Positions 1-9,402 are shown, counted from the stretch's first letter. The stretch: 64,000 bases of DNA from CAVVVS01 sp963751355 (GCA_963751355.1 CAVVVS010000074.1:1-64000), one strand, 5' to 3'. Numbers and translations are program-made. The notes: generated by a model from the sequence alone, not told the origin.

Positions 1-2330
1 TAGGCGGATATCCTTCCGAGATTCCAAAATTGACTTATAAGGATTTTATAAATTTTCACAAAAAATATTATAATCCATCTAATAGTTATATCTTTTTATA
101 TGGTGATGCAAATCTTGAGAAAGAACTTCAATTTATTGATTCAGAATATCTTTCAAAATTTGTGCGAAGTAAGGAAAGTATAAGTATTCCTCTGCAAAAA
201 CCTTTCGAAAAAATGAAAGAAGTAACTGCTGAATACCCCATGACCGATGGCAGCAAAACCGAGAACCAATCTTATCTGAGTTTGGATATCGTTTCGGGTG
301 AAAGCACAGACCAAACTATGGTAATGAGTTTAAATATAATTGCAGATGTACTGGTTAACCAGGAATCTGCTCCTCTTCGATTAGCTTTACAAAAGGCTGG
401 TGTAGGTAAAGAGGTTCATGCCAATTTAGATGATTTACAACAAAACGTTTTTCAAATCGTTGTTCAAAATGCAAACCCATCCGACAAAGAAAAATTTTAT
501 AACATAGTAAAATCTACATTTAAGGATGCTGCAGAAAAGGGAATTGACAAGGAAGCTGTAGAAGGCACCATTAACAGAATGGAGTTCAGGCTTCGTGAAG
601 GAAATACTTCTCAGAAAGGATTAACTTACAACTTCCAGATTTTACGTAACTGGTTTTTTAAGAATGATCCTTTTTCGGGCATCGAGTATGAAAAACCGCT
701 TGCCGAAATTAAAAATTCTATAAAAAAAGGTATTCTGGAATCGATCATTAAAAATAATTTATTAAATAATCCATTCTCATTATTAATTGTGTTGAAACCA
801 AAACCGGGTCTCGAGAAAGAAATAAATGCTAAAATGGAATCGGAGCTCAAAGATTACAAATTGTCGCTCAATAGTGATGAAGTTGAAGCCCTGGTAAATG
901 ATACGAAGGATTTAATGGAATATCAAAAAAGGGAAGATAATCCGGAAGAACTGGCAACAATTCCCATGTTAAGTTTGAAGGATATTAATACTAAATCCGA
1001 GTGGTATTCGATAAAGGATGAAAAAGTTTCCGGCATCCCTCTTTTATATCATGAAGAATTTACAAACAACGTGGTTTATACAAAACTCCTTTTTGATGAG
1101 CGTGTATTACCTGCCGAGCTTATTCCGTATTCTGCATTGCTTGCGGAGGTGCTGGGAAGTTTGAATACGGAGAATTACTCTTACGGCGATCTTGATAAAA
1201 CGTTAAACATACATACCGGAGGCTTCAGCACTTATTTAAATACTTATTTGGAAAACCAGCAGGATAAAAATCTCGATTCAAAATTTATAGTTTCTTCGAA
1301 AGCTATGAAAAATAAAGTTGGAAAAATGTTTGAACTTCTGGATGAAATCATAAATAAAACTCGTTATACTGATATAGCACGATTAAAAACAATTCTTGTC
1401 CGTCATCAGGCAAGATTGGACAGCAGGGTAAAACAAGATGGTTACGGCTTTACCCGTATGCGGCTTCTTTCCTATTTTAGTAATGAAGGCGTGTTTAACG
1501 AATTAACGCGTGGTATTGATTACTATCGTTTTATAACAAATTTGACCGATAATTTTGATCAAAAAGCAGATGAAATAGCAGCAAACCTGGTTAAAACTGC
1601 GAAGCTTCTTTTTAATCAGCAAAATCTTATTGCAGCGGTTACCTGCGGGGAAGACGATTATGATGTATCGGCAAAAGAATTAAATTCATTTGTTAAAACT
1701 TTACAAGATAATAAAACAGTATACACGAATTGGACGTTTAATCTTGAAAAGAAAAATGAAGGATTTCAAACCGCATCAAAAGTTCAATATGTTTTAAAGG
1801 GATATGATTTTAAAAAATTAGGTTATAAGTGGACCGGTAAGATGTTGGTTCTGAATCAAATACTTTCCAGGGATTGGTTACAAAACAGAGTTCGTGTATT
1901 GGGAGGTGCTTACGGCGGTTTCAGTTCTTTTTCCCCTTCCGGGCAGGTGATATTTGCTTCATATAGAGATCCTAATTTAAAACAAACATTGGACAATTAT
2001 GATGCAACTCCTGGTTTCCTGGAAAAGTTTAATGCTGACAAACCGGAAATGACCCGTTTTATAATTGGTACGATTGCGAGGATCGACCGACCGATGACTC
2101 CTTCTCAAAAAGGGGACGTTGCGGTTGAACGATATCTTGAAAAAACCACACCGGAAGATGTTCAGGCAATACGGGATGCAATTTTATCTACTACGCCGAA
2201 GGATATACGGTTAATGAAAAAACTTGTGACTGATATTCTGGCGCAGAATACATACTGTGTTTACGGGAATGAAGAAAAAATAAATACTCAAAAAGAACTG
2301 TTTAATAATGTTGAAAAATTAAAACCGTAA
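1..2330 (+). CDS. M16 family metalloprotease (presequence-protease-like), 5'-truncated
   Basis: This is the C-terminal part of an M16C zinc peptidase of the presequence protease/insulinase class, which degrades short unstructured peptides inside a clam-shell chamber. The frame is open from base 3 (GGYPSEIPKLTYKDF then FHKKYYNPSN), and this stretch matches the end of the first M16 domain in PreP-type enzymes. The TTG at position 30 is therefore an internal leucine, not the start. About 766 codons are visible and family members are about 970, so roughly 200 residues, including the HXXEH zinc motif, lie before the window. The C-terminal half carries the glycine-rich stretch LGGAYGGFSSFSPSGQ typical of the second half. 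No partner gene is seen. The family call is firm; the substrate is unknown. Confidence 0.88.
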   Translation, partial: GGYPSEIPKLTYKDFINFHKKYYNPSNSYIFLYGDANLEKELQFIDSEYLSKFVRSKESISIPLQKPFEKMKEVTAEYPMTDGSKTENQSYLSLDIVSGESTDQTMVMSLNIIADVLVNQESAPLRLALQKAGVGKEVHANLDDLQQNVFQIVVQNANPSDKEKFYNIVKSTFKDAAEKGIDKEAVEGTINRMEFRLREGNTSQKGLTYNFQILRNWFFKNDPFSGIEYEKPLAEIKNSIKKGILESIIKNNLLNNPFSLLIVLKPKPGLEKEINAKMESELKDYKLSLNSDEVEALVNDTKDLMEYQKREDNPEELATIPMLSLKDINTKSEWYSIKDEKVSGIPLLYHEEFTNNVVYTKLLFDERVLPAELIPYSALLAEVLGSLNTENYSYGDLDKTLNIHTGGFSTYLNTYLENQQDKNLDSKFIVSSKAMKNKVGKMFELLDEIINKTRYTDIARLKTILVRHQARLDSRVKQDGYGFTRMRLLSYFSNEGVFNELTRGIDYYRFITNLTDNFDQKADEIAANLVKTAKLLFNQQNLIAAVTCGEDDYDVSAKELNSFVKTLQDNKTVYTNWTFNLEKKNEGFQTASKVQYVLKGYDFKKLGYKWTGKMLVLNQILSRDWLQNRVRVLGGAYGGFSSFSPSGQVIFASYRDPNLKQTLDNYDATPGFLEKFNADKPEMTRFIIGTIARIDRPMTPSQKGDVAVERYLEKTTPEDVQAIRDAILSTTPKDIRLMKKLVTDILAQNTYCVYGNEEKINTQKELFNNVEKLKP

Positions 2331-2372
2331 TTCTATTTTTCATAATAAATTACTGAAATAGACTTTCTTAGA

Positions 2373-2402
2373 ATGAATGCATGTTCAAAAGCATGCATTC
2401 AT
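2373..2402. repeat. Perfect 11-bp inverted repeat downstream of the M16 gene
   Basis: The arms ATGAATGCATG and CATGCATTCAT flank an 8-nt loop about 40 bases after the M16 stop codon. It may serve as a transcript-end hairpin, but no T-run follows, so terminator function is only a guess. I see nothing else in the 292-bp gap up to the next gene. Confidence 0.5.
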
Positions 2403-2622
2403 GCATTACTCTTAAAAATAAATTATGAAATAAAGCAATGGAGGCTTATTTTTTAATTTTACATCCCTGTGTACCTTCCATTAAATTTCATTATCCTATA
2501 GAATATTATTCCATAAAATGTGCGTCAATCTACATAACATCACCCGCTTTTAGACTCTCACCGTACATTTAACTATTTTTTATTTAATGAATTACAATTT
2601 TTTATGAAAAGGAAGGGCTATT

Positions 2623-3633
2623 ATGAAAATGAGATTTCTAGGAAACACAGGAATAAAAGTTTCCGAACTATGTTTTGGTGCAATGACATTCGGCGGGAGG
2701 GGATTCTGGAAAATAATAGGAGAAGTAGATCAGAAGAATGCGGATGAATTAGTAGGTATGGCAATAGATGGCGGAATTAATTTTTTTGACACTGCTGATG
2801 TTTATTCAGAAGGACTTGCCGAAGAAATACTTGGAAAAGCATTGGGGAAGAAAAGAAAGGAAATTATTCTTGCGACTAAAGTGAGAGGAAGAACAGGAGA
2901 AGGACCGAACGATGTTGGACTATCCCGCAATCATATAATTGAAAGTTGCAACGAAAGTTTAAAAAGATTGGGTACTGATTACATCGATTTGTACCAGGTT
3001 CATAGTTTTGATCCTTATACGCCGCTTGAAGAAACTATGCGAGCATTAAATGACCTGGTGAGATCAGGAAAAGTCAGGTATATCGGAGTCTCTAACTTTA
3101 CAGGCTGGCAATTAATGAAAGCGCTTTCTATTTCGGAAAAATACAACCTGGAAAAGTTTGTTACCCTGCAAGCCTATTATTCGTTAGTTGCCCGTGATCT
3201 TGAAAATGAATTGGTTCCGCTGAGCCTCGATCAAAATTTGGGAATTCTACCTTGGAGCCCGCTAGGCGGAGGATTTTTGACCGGGAAATACAGGAGGGGA
3301 AAAGAAAGACCGAAAAATACAAGAAGAAGCAGTGCGGAAGACCAATTTCTTCAATTTGACGAAGAGAAAGGTTATGACATCGTAGACGAACTTGAAAGAA
3401 TTGCAGGAAATCACAACGCAACAATCCCTCAAGCCGCATTGAATTATTTATTAAGAAAACCGGGCGTTTCTTCTGTAATAATTGGTGCAAAGAATAAAGA
3501 ACAATTAACAGATAATCTAAAAACAACTGATTGGGATATGACGCCGGATGAGGTTTCTAAATTAGATGAAATTAGTACTCCGCCCAGAGCATATCCGTAC
3601 TGGATGTTAAAAAGAACAGTTCAAGATAGATAA
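2623..3633 (+). CDS. Aldo/keto reductase
   Basis: This is a NADPH-dependent aldo/keto reductase of 336 residues, the usual size for the cytosolic TIM-barrel family. The catalytic tetrad is visible: Asp56 and Tyr61 in FFDTADVYSEG, Lys86 in LATKVRG and His127 in LYQVHSFD. The C-terminal half has the cofactor-binding pattern (WSPLGGGFLTGKYRRG, VIIGAKNKEQL). The ATG is preceded at a good distance by GGAAGGG. The next gene, an Old Yellow Enzyme, begins 18 bases after the stop, so the two probably form an operon of NADPH-linked reductases acting on carbonyl or enone compounds. The real substrate cannot be read from the sequence. It resembles the YajO/Tas group of AKRs. Confidence 0.93.
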   Translation: MKMRFLGNTGIKVSELCFGAMTFGGRGFWKIIGEVDQKNADELVGMAIDGGINFFDTADVYSEGLAEEILGKALGKKRKEIILATKVRGRTGEGPNDVGLSRNHIIESCNESLKRLGTDYIDLYQVHSFDPYTPLEETMRALNDLVRSGKVRYIGVSNFTGWQLMKALSISEKYNLEKFVTLQAYYSLVARDLENELVPLSLDQNLGILPWSPLGGGFLTGKYRRGKERPKNTRRSSAEDQFLQFDEEKGYDIVDELERIAGNHNATIPQAALNYLLRKPGVSSVIIGAKNKEQLTDNLKTTDWDMTPDEVSKLDEISTPPRAYPYWMLKRTVQDR

Positions 3634-3651
3634 AGATTGAGAGAAAAATTT

Positions 3652-4713
3652 ATGAGTATGTTATTTAGTCCGTTAAAAATTAAGGGAATTGAATTAAAGA
3701 ATAGAATAGCAGTATCGCCCATGTGCCAGTACTCAAGCATTGACGGAATGCCTACGGATTGGCATTTAGTTCACCTCGGAGGTCGTGCAGTCGGCGGCGC
3801 CGGATTAATTATACAAGAAGCCACTGCTGTTTCTCCGGAAGGAAGAATTTCACCGGATGATGCCGGTATATGGGATGATAAACAGGTTGAAGCTTATAAA
3901 AGTATCACATCTTTTATTAAATCGCAAAATGCAGTACCCGGAATCCAAATTGCTCATGCCGGAAGGAAAGCTTCAACTTATGTCCCATGGAAAGGGAAAG
4001 GTGAGGTAAAACAAAGTGAAGAAGGCTGGCAGACTTTAGCTCCGAGTGAAATCAAATTTGCTGAAAATTATCCGCTTCCTAAAGAAATGAACAAAGATGA
4101 CATTCAAAGAGTAGTTAAACAATTTAAAGAGGCTGCGGAAAGAAGCATTCGTGCCGGTTATGAAGTTATTGAGCTTCATATGGCGCACGGTTATCTTGTG
4201 CATGAATTTCTATCCCCGCTTTCAAACCATCGCAAAGATGAATACGGCGGAAGTATCGAGAATCGGATTCGCCTTGCATTGGAAATAGTAAAAAAGGTAA
4301 AGGAAGTAGTACCTGAAAAGATAGCACTGTTTGTTCGAATCTCTGCATCAGATTGGAAGGAGAACAGCTGGGATATTGAGCAATCCATACATCTTGCCCG
4401 GGCGCTTAAAAATGCTGGAGTAGATTTAATTGACTGTTCAAGCGGTGGAAACGCGGTTGATGCAAAAATTCCGGTTGGACCCGGGTACCAGACCCAATTT
4501 GCCGAAAGGATTAGAAAAGAAACAGGTATCCTCACCGCTGCGGTTGGAATGATAACTTCGCCGGAACAAGCAGAACATATTATTAAAACCAATCAGGCTG
4601 ATCTTGTTGTATTAGCCAGAGAGCTATTGCGTGATCCTTATTGGGCATTACATGCTGCTAAAAAATTAAATGTTGATGTTAAATGGCCTGTTCAATATAG
4701 AAGGGCTAAATAA
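3652..4713 (+). CDS. namA: Old Yellow Enzyme, NADPH dehydrogenase NamA/YqjM type
   Basis: This is an FMN-dependent ene-reductase of the short YqjM/NamA class, which reduces alpha,beta-unsaturated carbonyl compounds and nitro compounds with NADPH. Diagnostic motifs are NRIAVSPMCQYS (the YqjM-type Cys near the flavin), QIAHAGRKAS, HMAHGYLVHEFLSPLSN and FVRISASDW. An in-frame TTG lies 15 bases upstream, but I place the start at ATG 3652 because GAGAG sits 8 bases before it; ATG 3658 is an alternative. The resulting 353 residues agree with the family's usual 338-350. It follows the aldo/keto reductase with a short gap and probably shares its transcript. Confidence 0.9.
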   Translation: MSMLFSPLKIKGIELKNRIAVSPMCQYSSIDGMPTDWHLVHLGGRAVGGAGLIIQEATAVSPEGRISPDDAGIWDDKQVEAYKSITSFIKSQNAVPGIQIAHAGRKASTYVPWKGKGEVKQSEEGWQTLAPSEIKFAENYPLPKEMNKDDIQRVVKQFKEAAERSIRAGYEVIELHMAHGYLVHEFLSPLSNHRKDEYGGSIENRIRLALEIVKKVKEVVPEKIALFVRISASDWKENSWDIEQSIHLARALKNAGVDLIDCSSGGNAVDAKIPVGPGYQTQFAERIRKETGILTAAVGMITSPEQAEHIIKTNQADLVVLARELLRDPYWALHAAKKLNVDVKWPVQYRRAK

Positions 4714-4746
4714 AATAATTATTATCTAAACTAAAATAAGTATACA

Positions 4747-5334
4747 ATGGAAAAAGATAAATTAAACAGCGGAAAAATTAACTTTTCTTCTAAAAACGAA
4801 CGGGTGTTTAACCAAGGTGCTGATCGTCTTCGTACACCCGAAAGAATTAAACGCCTTGAAATAAAAAAGGTAGTCGATTTATGCTTGGAGCGGAGCGATA
4901 TAAAATCTGTGCTGGATATCGGTACCGGCAGCGGTTTATTTTCGGAAGAATTTTCAAAAAGAGGATTGAGAGTTAACGGCGTGGATACAAATCCCGAAAT
5001 GGTGACAGCCGCAAAAAGATTTGTTCCGCAAGGAATGTTCAAAACTGCGCCTGCCGAAGAAATACCGTTCAATGATAGCGAATTCGATTTAACTTTTATG
5101 GGATTAGTTTTTCACGAGGTTGACGACTACTTGAAAGCGTTAAAAGAAGCCGGCCGTACTGCAGCTAAAGAAGTAGCTATGCTGGAATGGTATTATAAGA
5201 CAGAAGATTTCGGTCCGCCCTTAGAACACCGGTTGAAAAAAGATTTTATAAAAAATCTAGCCGAAGAAGTAAGTCTGAAAAATTTTGAAGCTATTGAACT
5301 AGAATATCTGGTCTTATACCGCTTTTCTAAATAA
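4747..5334 (+). CDS. Class I SAM-dependent methyltransferase
   Basis: The 195-residue protein has the Rossmann-like methyltransferase core: motif I VLDIGTGSGLFSEEFSKRG (about residues 56-74), the acidic end of beta 2 (VNGVDTNPEMV), and FDLTFMGLVFHEVDD for motif IV/post-motif. It resembles the Methyltransf_11/25 group (UbiE-like small-molecule methyltransferases). The substrate is unknown, and nothing in the neighbours (reductase pair upstream, convergent phosphatase downstream) settles it. Ribosome binding sequence is weak here. The gene lies 33 bases after the OYE gene and may be the last member of that operon. Confidence 0.82.
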   Translation: MEKDKLNSGKINFSSKNERVFNQGADRLRTPERIKRLEIKKVVDLCLERSDIKSVLDIGTGSGLFSEEFSKRGLRVNGVDTNPEMVTAAKRFVPQGMFKTAPAEEIPFNDSEFDLTFMGLVFHEVDDYLKALKEAGRTAAKEVAMLEWYYKTEDFGPPLEHRLKKDFIKNLAEEVSLKNFEAIELEYLVLYRFSK

Positions 5335-5446
5335 ATTTTTAGCTTTTCACAGTGAGCAGGTCTAATAGTAATTTACGTCTTATTTATTAATCTTATTAAT
5401 TATGATACGACCTTAGTAAAATATAAAATTATAAATAAAAGTGATC

Positions 5447-5501
5447 TGACCTTATTACCTTACTCATAACTGTTCCTGCAGCACAAAAGGTAATAAGGTC
5501 A
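5447..5501. repeat. Perfect 15-bp inverted repeat between convergent genes
   Basis: Arms TGACCTTATTACCTT (5447-5461) and AAGGTAATAAGGTCA (5487-5501) are exact complements around a 25-nt spacer containing CTGCAG. A partial direct echo, TGATACGACCTTA, starts at 5403. It sits in the 336-bp gap between the convergent methyltransferase and PAP2 genes, so it could terminate both transcripts, but no T-run follows either arm. It could equally be a remnant of a small palindromic element. The rest of the gap (5335-5670) shows nothing recognisable. Confidence 0.6.
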
Positions 5502-5670
5502 TTATTATATAGCATTTCTTATTCTTATTAGGTTTATTAAATGGATAAGGTTTTTCTCTGCATAAAATTGTTTATAAACGATCAACCGAAGCATTCGAAT
5601 TTGAACATTTAATCCCTTGGGCTGTCAGATAAACCATCGTTCAATCCGAATTTTTGATCTTAACAATTGC

Positions 5671-6669
5671 TCAGAAGTTAAACGAAAAATTAATTCCGAT
5701 TGGTGTTTGCCCGACATTCATGACAGCTGGAGAAGATGTATTAGGAACATTCGTAAAGAGACTTCGATAATATTTCCCAACGGTTGAACCGATTGCGTAA
5801 GACATCAATGCTGCAGCAATGGCATCGGAAAACCAATGCATTCCACCCCGATGAAAAGAAGAAACTCCGTATATCATATATGCGACATAACTATATCCTA
5901 AAATCTTCAGCCACGTCTTATGAGGATAAAAATTTGTTAAAGCAGCCACCACCGCCATTGTGGATGAAGTGTGCCCCGATGGCCAACCCCAAAAAATTCC
6001 GCCCCTCATAAAACCGAATTTAAAAGTTTTGCTCAAACTTTTCATTTCGTTATTATGTCGCCAATCGGGATGAGCTCTTCCCGTAATAGCTTTTAAAAGT
6101 GAGTTATATAAAAACGCAATCAGACTAGACTGAAGTACCGCAAAAGATGCTCCTAATGCTTGATTATCGGGTTTGAATTTACCGTAAGCATATAAAGAAC
6201 CGCTAATAATAAACGGAAAAAGTGTACCTATATGGATGATAGGCGATGCGAGGTTTCCTAATGCTTCATGTTGATTAAAATAATGTTCTACGTGATAATC
6301 AACATTTGTATTGACAAGTAATGCAGTGGATGCAACTGCGGCCAAATGAAGATATAAATTACTCCCCTTGAAACTATTAAGTATATTATTGCCGAAGTTG
6401 CTGAATAAGGTCAAGTTTGGGGGGGCAGGGTTCGAGTTATTTTGAATAGACAAATTCCGCAGCCGGTTTTTATAAAAAAGCGGATTATTATTTAATGGTA
6501 CTTTTAATGATAAATTTGTATGAGAACCCTTTAAACCGTGTAATTCCATCATCCCATCTAAATAAAGAGGTTTGCTGAAGTTTTGTGCGTTAATGATTTT
6601 CGAACCGGAAAGGAAACATAAAAATAATAATTCAATAAAAATACTGTGCCTGCGGATAAGCGTTTTCAT
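5671..6669 (-). CDS. Secreted PAP2-superfamily phosphatase
   Basis: This 332-residue member of the type 2 phosphatidic acid phosphatase/vanadium haloperoxidase superfamily probably dephosphorylates lipid phosphates or phosphoesters in the periplasm or at the membrane. It has an N-terminal signal (basic MKTLIRRH, hydrophobic core, cleavage near INAQ). Three superfamily motifs are visible: KAITGRAHP at 193-201, WPSGHTSS with His233, and GMHWFSDA with His278 and Asp282. The middle Arg-Pro of motif 1 reads Ala-His-Pro and motif 3 lacks the usual Ser-Arg spacing, so activity is not certain. The C-terminus (INFSFNF) ends in Phe, as outer-membrane-associated proteins often do. It is transcribed towards the methyltransferase. 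Confidence 0.85.
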   Translation of the reverse strand: MKTLIRRHSIFIELLFLCFLSGSKIINAQNFSKPLYLDGMMELHGLKGSHTNLSLKVPLNNNPLFYKNRLRNLSIQNNSNPAPPNLTLFSNFGNNILNSFKGSNLYLHLAAVASTALLVNTNVDYHVEHYFNQHEALGNLASPIIHIGTLFPFIISGSLYAYGKFKPDNQALGASFAVLQSSLIAFLYNSLLKAITGRAHPDWRHNNEMKSLSKTFKFGFMRGGIFWGWPSGHTSSTMAVVAALTNFYPHKTWLKILGYSYVAYMIYGVSSFHRGGMHWFSDAIAAALMSYAIGSTVGKYYRSLFTNVPNTSSPAVMNVGQTPIGINFSFNF

Positions 6670-7376
6670 ATTTTACCGATATTTTGTTTTAGTTCATTTA
6701 TAAAAAAATTTAACTGTACGACTCCATGTGAAGGAACTGCAGTTGTTATTTTATCATTAATAATTGTCGGGATTTTTTGTCACCACAAATTACTAATTGA
6801 CAAACTACTATCAATTCCCAAAATATTTAAGTCCAAAGTGTAATCTTGTGATTTGCCTCCAATTTGACTGATTTGCCTTATACTTATTATCAAATATTTC
6901 AGATTCTAAACTTAGATTTATTTTTAGTCGGCGACTGTTTTATTATACTAATGGGTTAGAATAATTGTGAGGCATTTGCACGCATAATAATTTAAAAAAT
7001 TGTTGCTTTTCACAAATTATTTTTCTAATCTTAATAATAATTTTGAAAAGGGAAATTCAAAATTTAATTCTATTCATCCCTTAATAACCTCAGCACAATA
7101 AATATTCAAATTATTCAGTTTTAAGACAAATTCCGGATTAGAAATTATAGGTGTTTCATTCACCTTATCAGCAGCGGAGCTGAAATTATATCCATATAAA
7201 ATTTGAGGCTCATTTTTTCCGGAGCGGTATCATGTAATCTTTTATATGTTACCGAGATCAGATATTAATTACTCAAAAGGCTCAATTAAAATTATTCCCG
7301 CACGGAATTGAAATAGGGAATTATGAAAAATTATAATCAGCGGCAAAAATAATAATAAATAAATAAGGGGGGTAAT
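6670..7376. other. 707-bp intergenic region
   Basis: This gap separates the divergent PAP2 and dipeptidase genes and must hold promoters for both. I see no RNA gene or convincing terminator. The only coding-like stretch is a reverse-strand open segment at 7074-7229, described separately. A possible 65-codon forward frame starting at 6646 has no ribosome binding site and overlaps the PAP2 start, so I do not accept it. Confidence 0.5.
7074..7229 (-). pseudogene. Possible remnant of a reverse-strand gene (last 51 codons)
   Basis: Reading the reverse strand from 7229 down to a TGA at 7074 gives 51 codons without a stop and with protein-like composition, including YRSGKNEPQILYGYNF and EFVLKLNNLNIYCAEVIKG. 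No start codon opens it: a TGA lies directly upstream at 7230. An overlapping frame (ISVTYKRLHDTAPEKMS) covers the next stretch upstream, which is what a frameshifted gene end would look like. In AT-rich DNA an open run of this length can arise by chance, so this is a weak call and I cannot name a family. Confidence 0.25.
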
Positions 7377-8588
7377 ATGCCACCAAAATCTCCGACAATA
7401 GACATGCATTGTCATCCTTCGATGAAAACATGGTTGTTCAATTCGAATTTTGAGGATGATCATTTGGCTTTCTCTCGCGATTTTTTCCCGACGGATATGC
7501 GCGTTGACTATCCGAAGATGGTGCATGGAAAAGTAGATTTAATAATGTCTGCAGTTTATTTGACAGAATATAATTTGCTGAACGACTGCAAAAATATCAC
7601 TCAGTTGAGTAAGACATTATTCTTGTTATGGAAGGATATGGAACGTAAAGTGGAAAGAGCCGATAAACCGGATAGGCCATTTGAGCAGACCATTGAAATT
7701 ATTGAACATTTTGAGAAAAAAATTGAGCAAGCATCTAATAAAGGCTGTAAGGTTGCGGTAGTAAAAAATTACGACAGTATCGAAACTAATCTTAACAAGG
7801 GCAATAAAATTATTTTGCATACTATTGAAGGAGCCCACAGCCTCGGAAGAAGCATGAACGGCACTGCTCCGGATTATATAGCAAATCTCGATGAATTGTT
7901 CAACCGGGGAGTTTGTATGATAACATTGGGGCACTTTTATTCGAATGATATTGTGGCGCCTGTTGAAGCTATCCCTGATTCAATGAGGAAGGAATTAGGA
8001 TGTTTAACCCCGAAAGATCTTACTCTCGGATTAACGCAGGCGGGAGAAAAAGTTGTACAACATATGTTTGATATAGGAATGATTGTAGATTTAACACATT
8101 CGACTCCTGTTGCAAGGAAAAGAATTTTTGAAATAAATGATTCACTCGGTCCTAATAAACGTCCGCTTGTATTTTCTCATGTTGGTACAAATAAATATTT
8201 TAATCATCCAATGAATCCTACGGATGATGAAATTCTCAAGATACAAGAATGTGACGGTGTTATCGGTATTATCTTTTATACCTACTGGTTAATGGGTAAT
8301 GAAGAAGGTGACCCGTTTCCAACTTTTATTGATTTTAACCCGGAAAACGGTATGGAGTATCTAATCCGAACAATTGATCATATACACTCCTTAACCGGCA
8401 GTTTCGACAACATTGCAATCGGGACTGATTTTGACGGTTTCACAGATCCTCCTGATGATTTGTACAATACATCTAAAATTGATCTGTTTAGAAACAGACT
8501 TAGCAATAAATACGGTGCCGGGGATGCAGAGAAAATTTTAGGAGGTAATGTTTTAAGAGTTCTGCAGAAAGGCTGGGGCAAAATATAA
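7377..8588 (+). CDS. Membrane dipeptidase, peptidase family M19 (renal dipeptidase-like)
   Basis: This 403-residue binuclear zinc dipeptidase hydrolyses dipeptides, including those with D-residues, in the amidohydrolase TIM-barrel fold. The metal ligands are visible: His11 and His13 in DMHCH, bridging Glu151 in LHTIEGAHS, His241 in DLTHSTP and His268 in VFSHVG, with the active-site Asp351 in IGTDFDGF. No signal peptide or membrane anchor is apparent, so it is probably cytosolic. The ATG follows AAGGGGGGTAAT, a strong ribosome binding site. It is flanked by long non-coding stretches and appears monocistronic. Confidence 0.93.
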   Translation: MPPKSPTIDMHCHPSMKTWLFNSNFEDDHLAFSRDFFPTDMRVDYPKMVHGKVDLIMSAVYLTEYNLLNDCKNITQLSKTLFLLWKDMERKVERADKPDRPFEQTIEIIEHFEKKIEQASNKGCKVAVVKNYDSIETNLNKGNKIILHTIEGAHSLGRSMNGTAPDYIANLDELFNRGVCMITLGHFYSNDIVAPVEAIPDSMRKELGCLTPKDLTLGLTQAGEKVVQHMFDIGMIVDLTHSTPVARKRIFEINDSLGPNKRPLVFSHVGTNKYFNHPMNPTDDEILKIQECDGVIGIIFYTYWLMGNEEGDPFPTFIDFNPENGMEYLIRTIDHIHSLTGSFDNIAIGTDFDGFTDPPDDLYNTSKIDLFRNRLSNKYGAGDAEKILGGNVLRVLQKGWGKI

Positions 8589-8883
8589 AATTACAAAAAT
8601 TTACGCGGAAGGCCGGCTAAAATATTGCGAACCGAATAAAGGTTTGGATTAGGATTGCTCACAATCAATGAAGGGAATGTTATGCATTATTGTGAGAAAA
8701 ATTGTTTATATATAAACGAATTGAAACTAATTTTCCGGGTAAATGCTATTTAAGTAGTGTTGCTGACTTTATACAAATAACTGCATATCGGGATTCAGTG
8801 TAACTAATTACTCAAATTGTCCGACTATGAATTTTAAACTCAAGGAAGTCAGGAATTCTATGAATATTCATCAATTTTATATA

Positions 8884-9016
8884 TGAGTACGCTCTAAAAA
8901 GCTCAGACGAGGCATTCTGAACAAAGCGAAGAATCTCTGACTCATTATAATATAGGAGACTCTTCAGTTGTTGTCCTCCTTCAGAAGGCATTTATATCCT
9001 TTTTAGAGCTGACTCA
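8884..9016. repeat. Palindromic repeat element, copy A (MITE-like)
   Basis: The termini are 18-bp imperfect inverted repeats: TGAGTACGCTCTAAAAAG at the left and the complement of TGAGTCAGCTCTAAAAAG at the right (16 of 18 match). Inside lies a second inverted pair, CATTCTGAA near the left and TTCAGAAGG near the right, around a shared core GACTCATTATAATAT. A second copy with the same plan is at 35961-36091. It encodes no protein and has no obvious target-site duplication. Palindromes with CATTCTGAAC...CTTCAGAATG cores are common dispersed repeats in this part of the bacterial tree; the name MITE is my inference. Confidence 0.75.
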
Positions 9017-9385
9017 CTTATGTATATCAAAATCATTTGTGTTAATAGCCGCTGAATTGAATTTATTATTAATCAAGTAGTCAACTTTAATTAATTACAT
9101 GCGTTCAATTATACCACGCTAAATATTATTCACCTTTTTAAAAAGTTTAACTCCGATATATGCAGTTAAGGCATATGCTCAAGGCAATTTTTATTCTACT
9201 GCACCATATCTTCTGAAATACTTTCAAAATTAAACTATCGGCTAATTATACCAGCATAAAAATACATGCAATTAATGATTTTTGGTGAATTTGTAAATAA
9301 ACCTTAAAATCAACTAAATTGTATTTCCAATTATAAAGTATTCGCTAATTTATTCTAATTGTTTTTCATTAAAAATTCTTGTACT

Positions 9386-9393
9386 TATCTTTG
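9386..9393 (+). promoter_or_regulatory. Candidate -7 promoter element of Bacteroidota type
   Basis: TATCTTTG matches the TAnnTTTG consensus of Bacteroidota housekeeping promoters and lies 72 bases before the iron exporter start. I do not find a perfect TTTG -33 partner at the expected distance, so the call is tentative. It would put the transcript start at about 9400, at the edge of the palindrome at 9403. Confidence 0.35.
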
Positions 9394-9402
9394 CAGACGG
9401 GG

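Noticed and set aside
30..32. TTG as start of the M16 peptidase gene
   Set aside because: The frame is open to base 3 and the upstream residues continue the conserved M16 sequence, so the gene begins outside the window.
6646..6843. 65-codon forward frame overlapping the PAP2 gene start
   Set aside because: No ribosome binding site, overlaps the antisense start of a clear gene, and composition is unlike a real protein.
8692..8699. GTGAGAAA near 8692 as another enhancer half-site
   Set aside because: No TTTCTCAC partner at the 4-bp spacing and no sigma-54 promoter nearby; chance occurrence.
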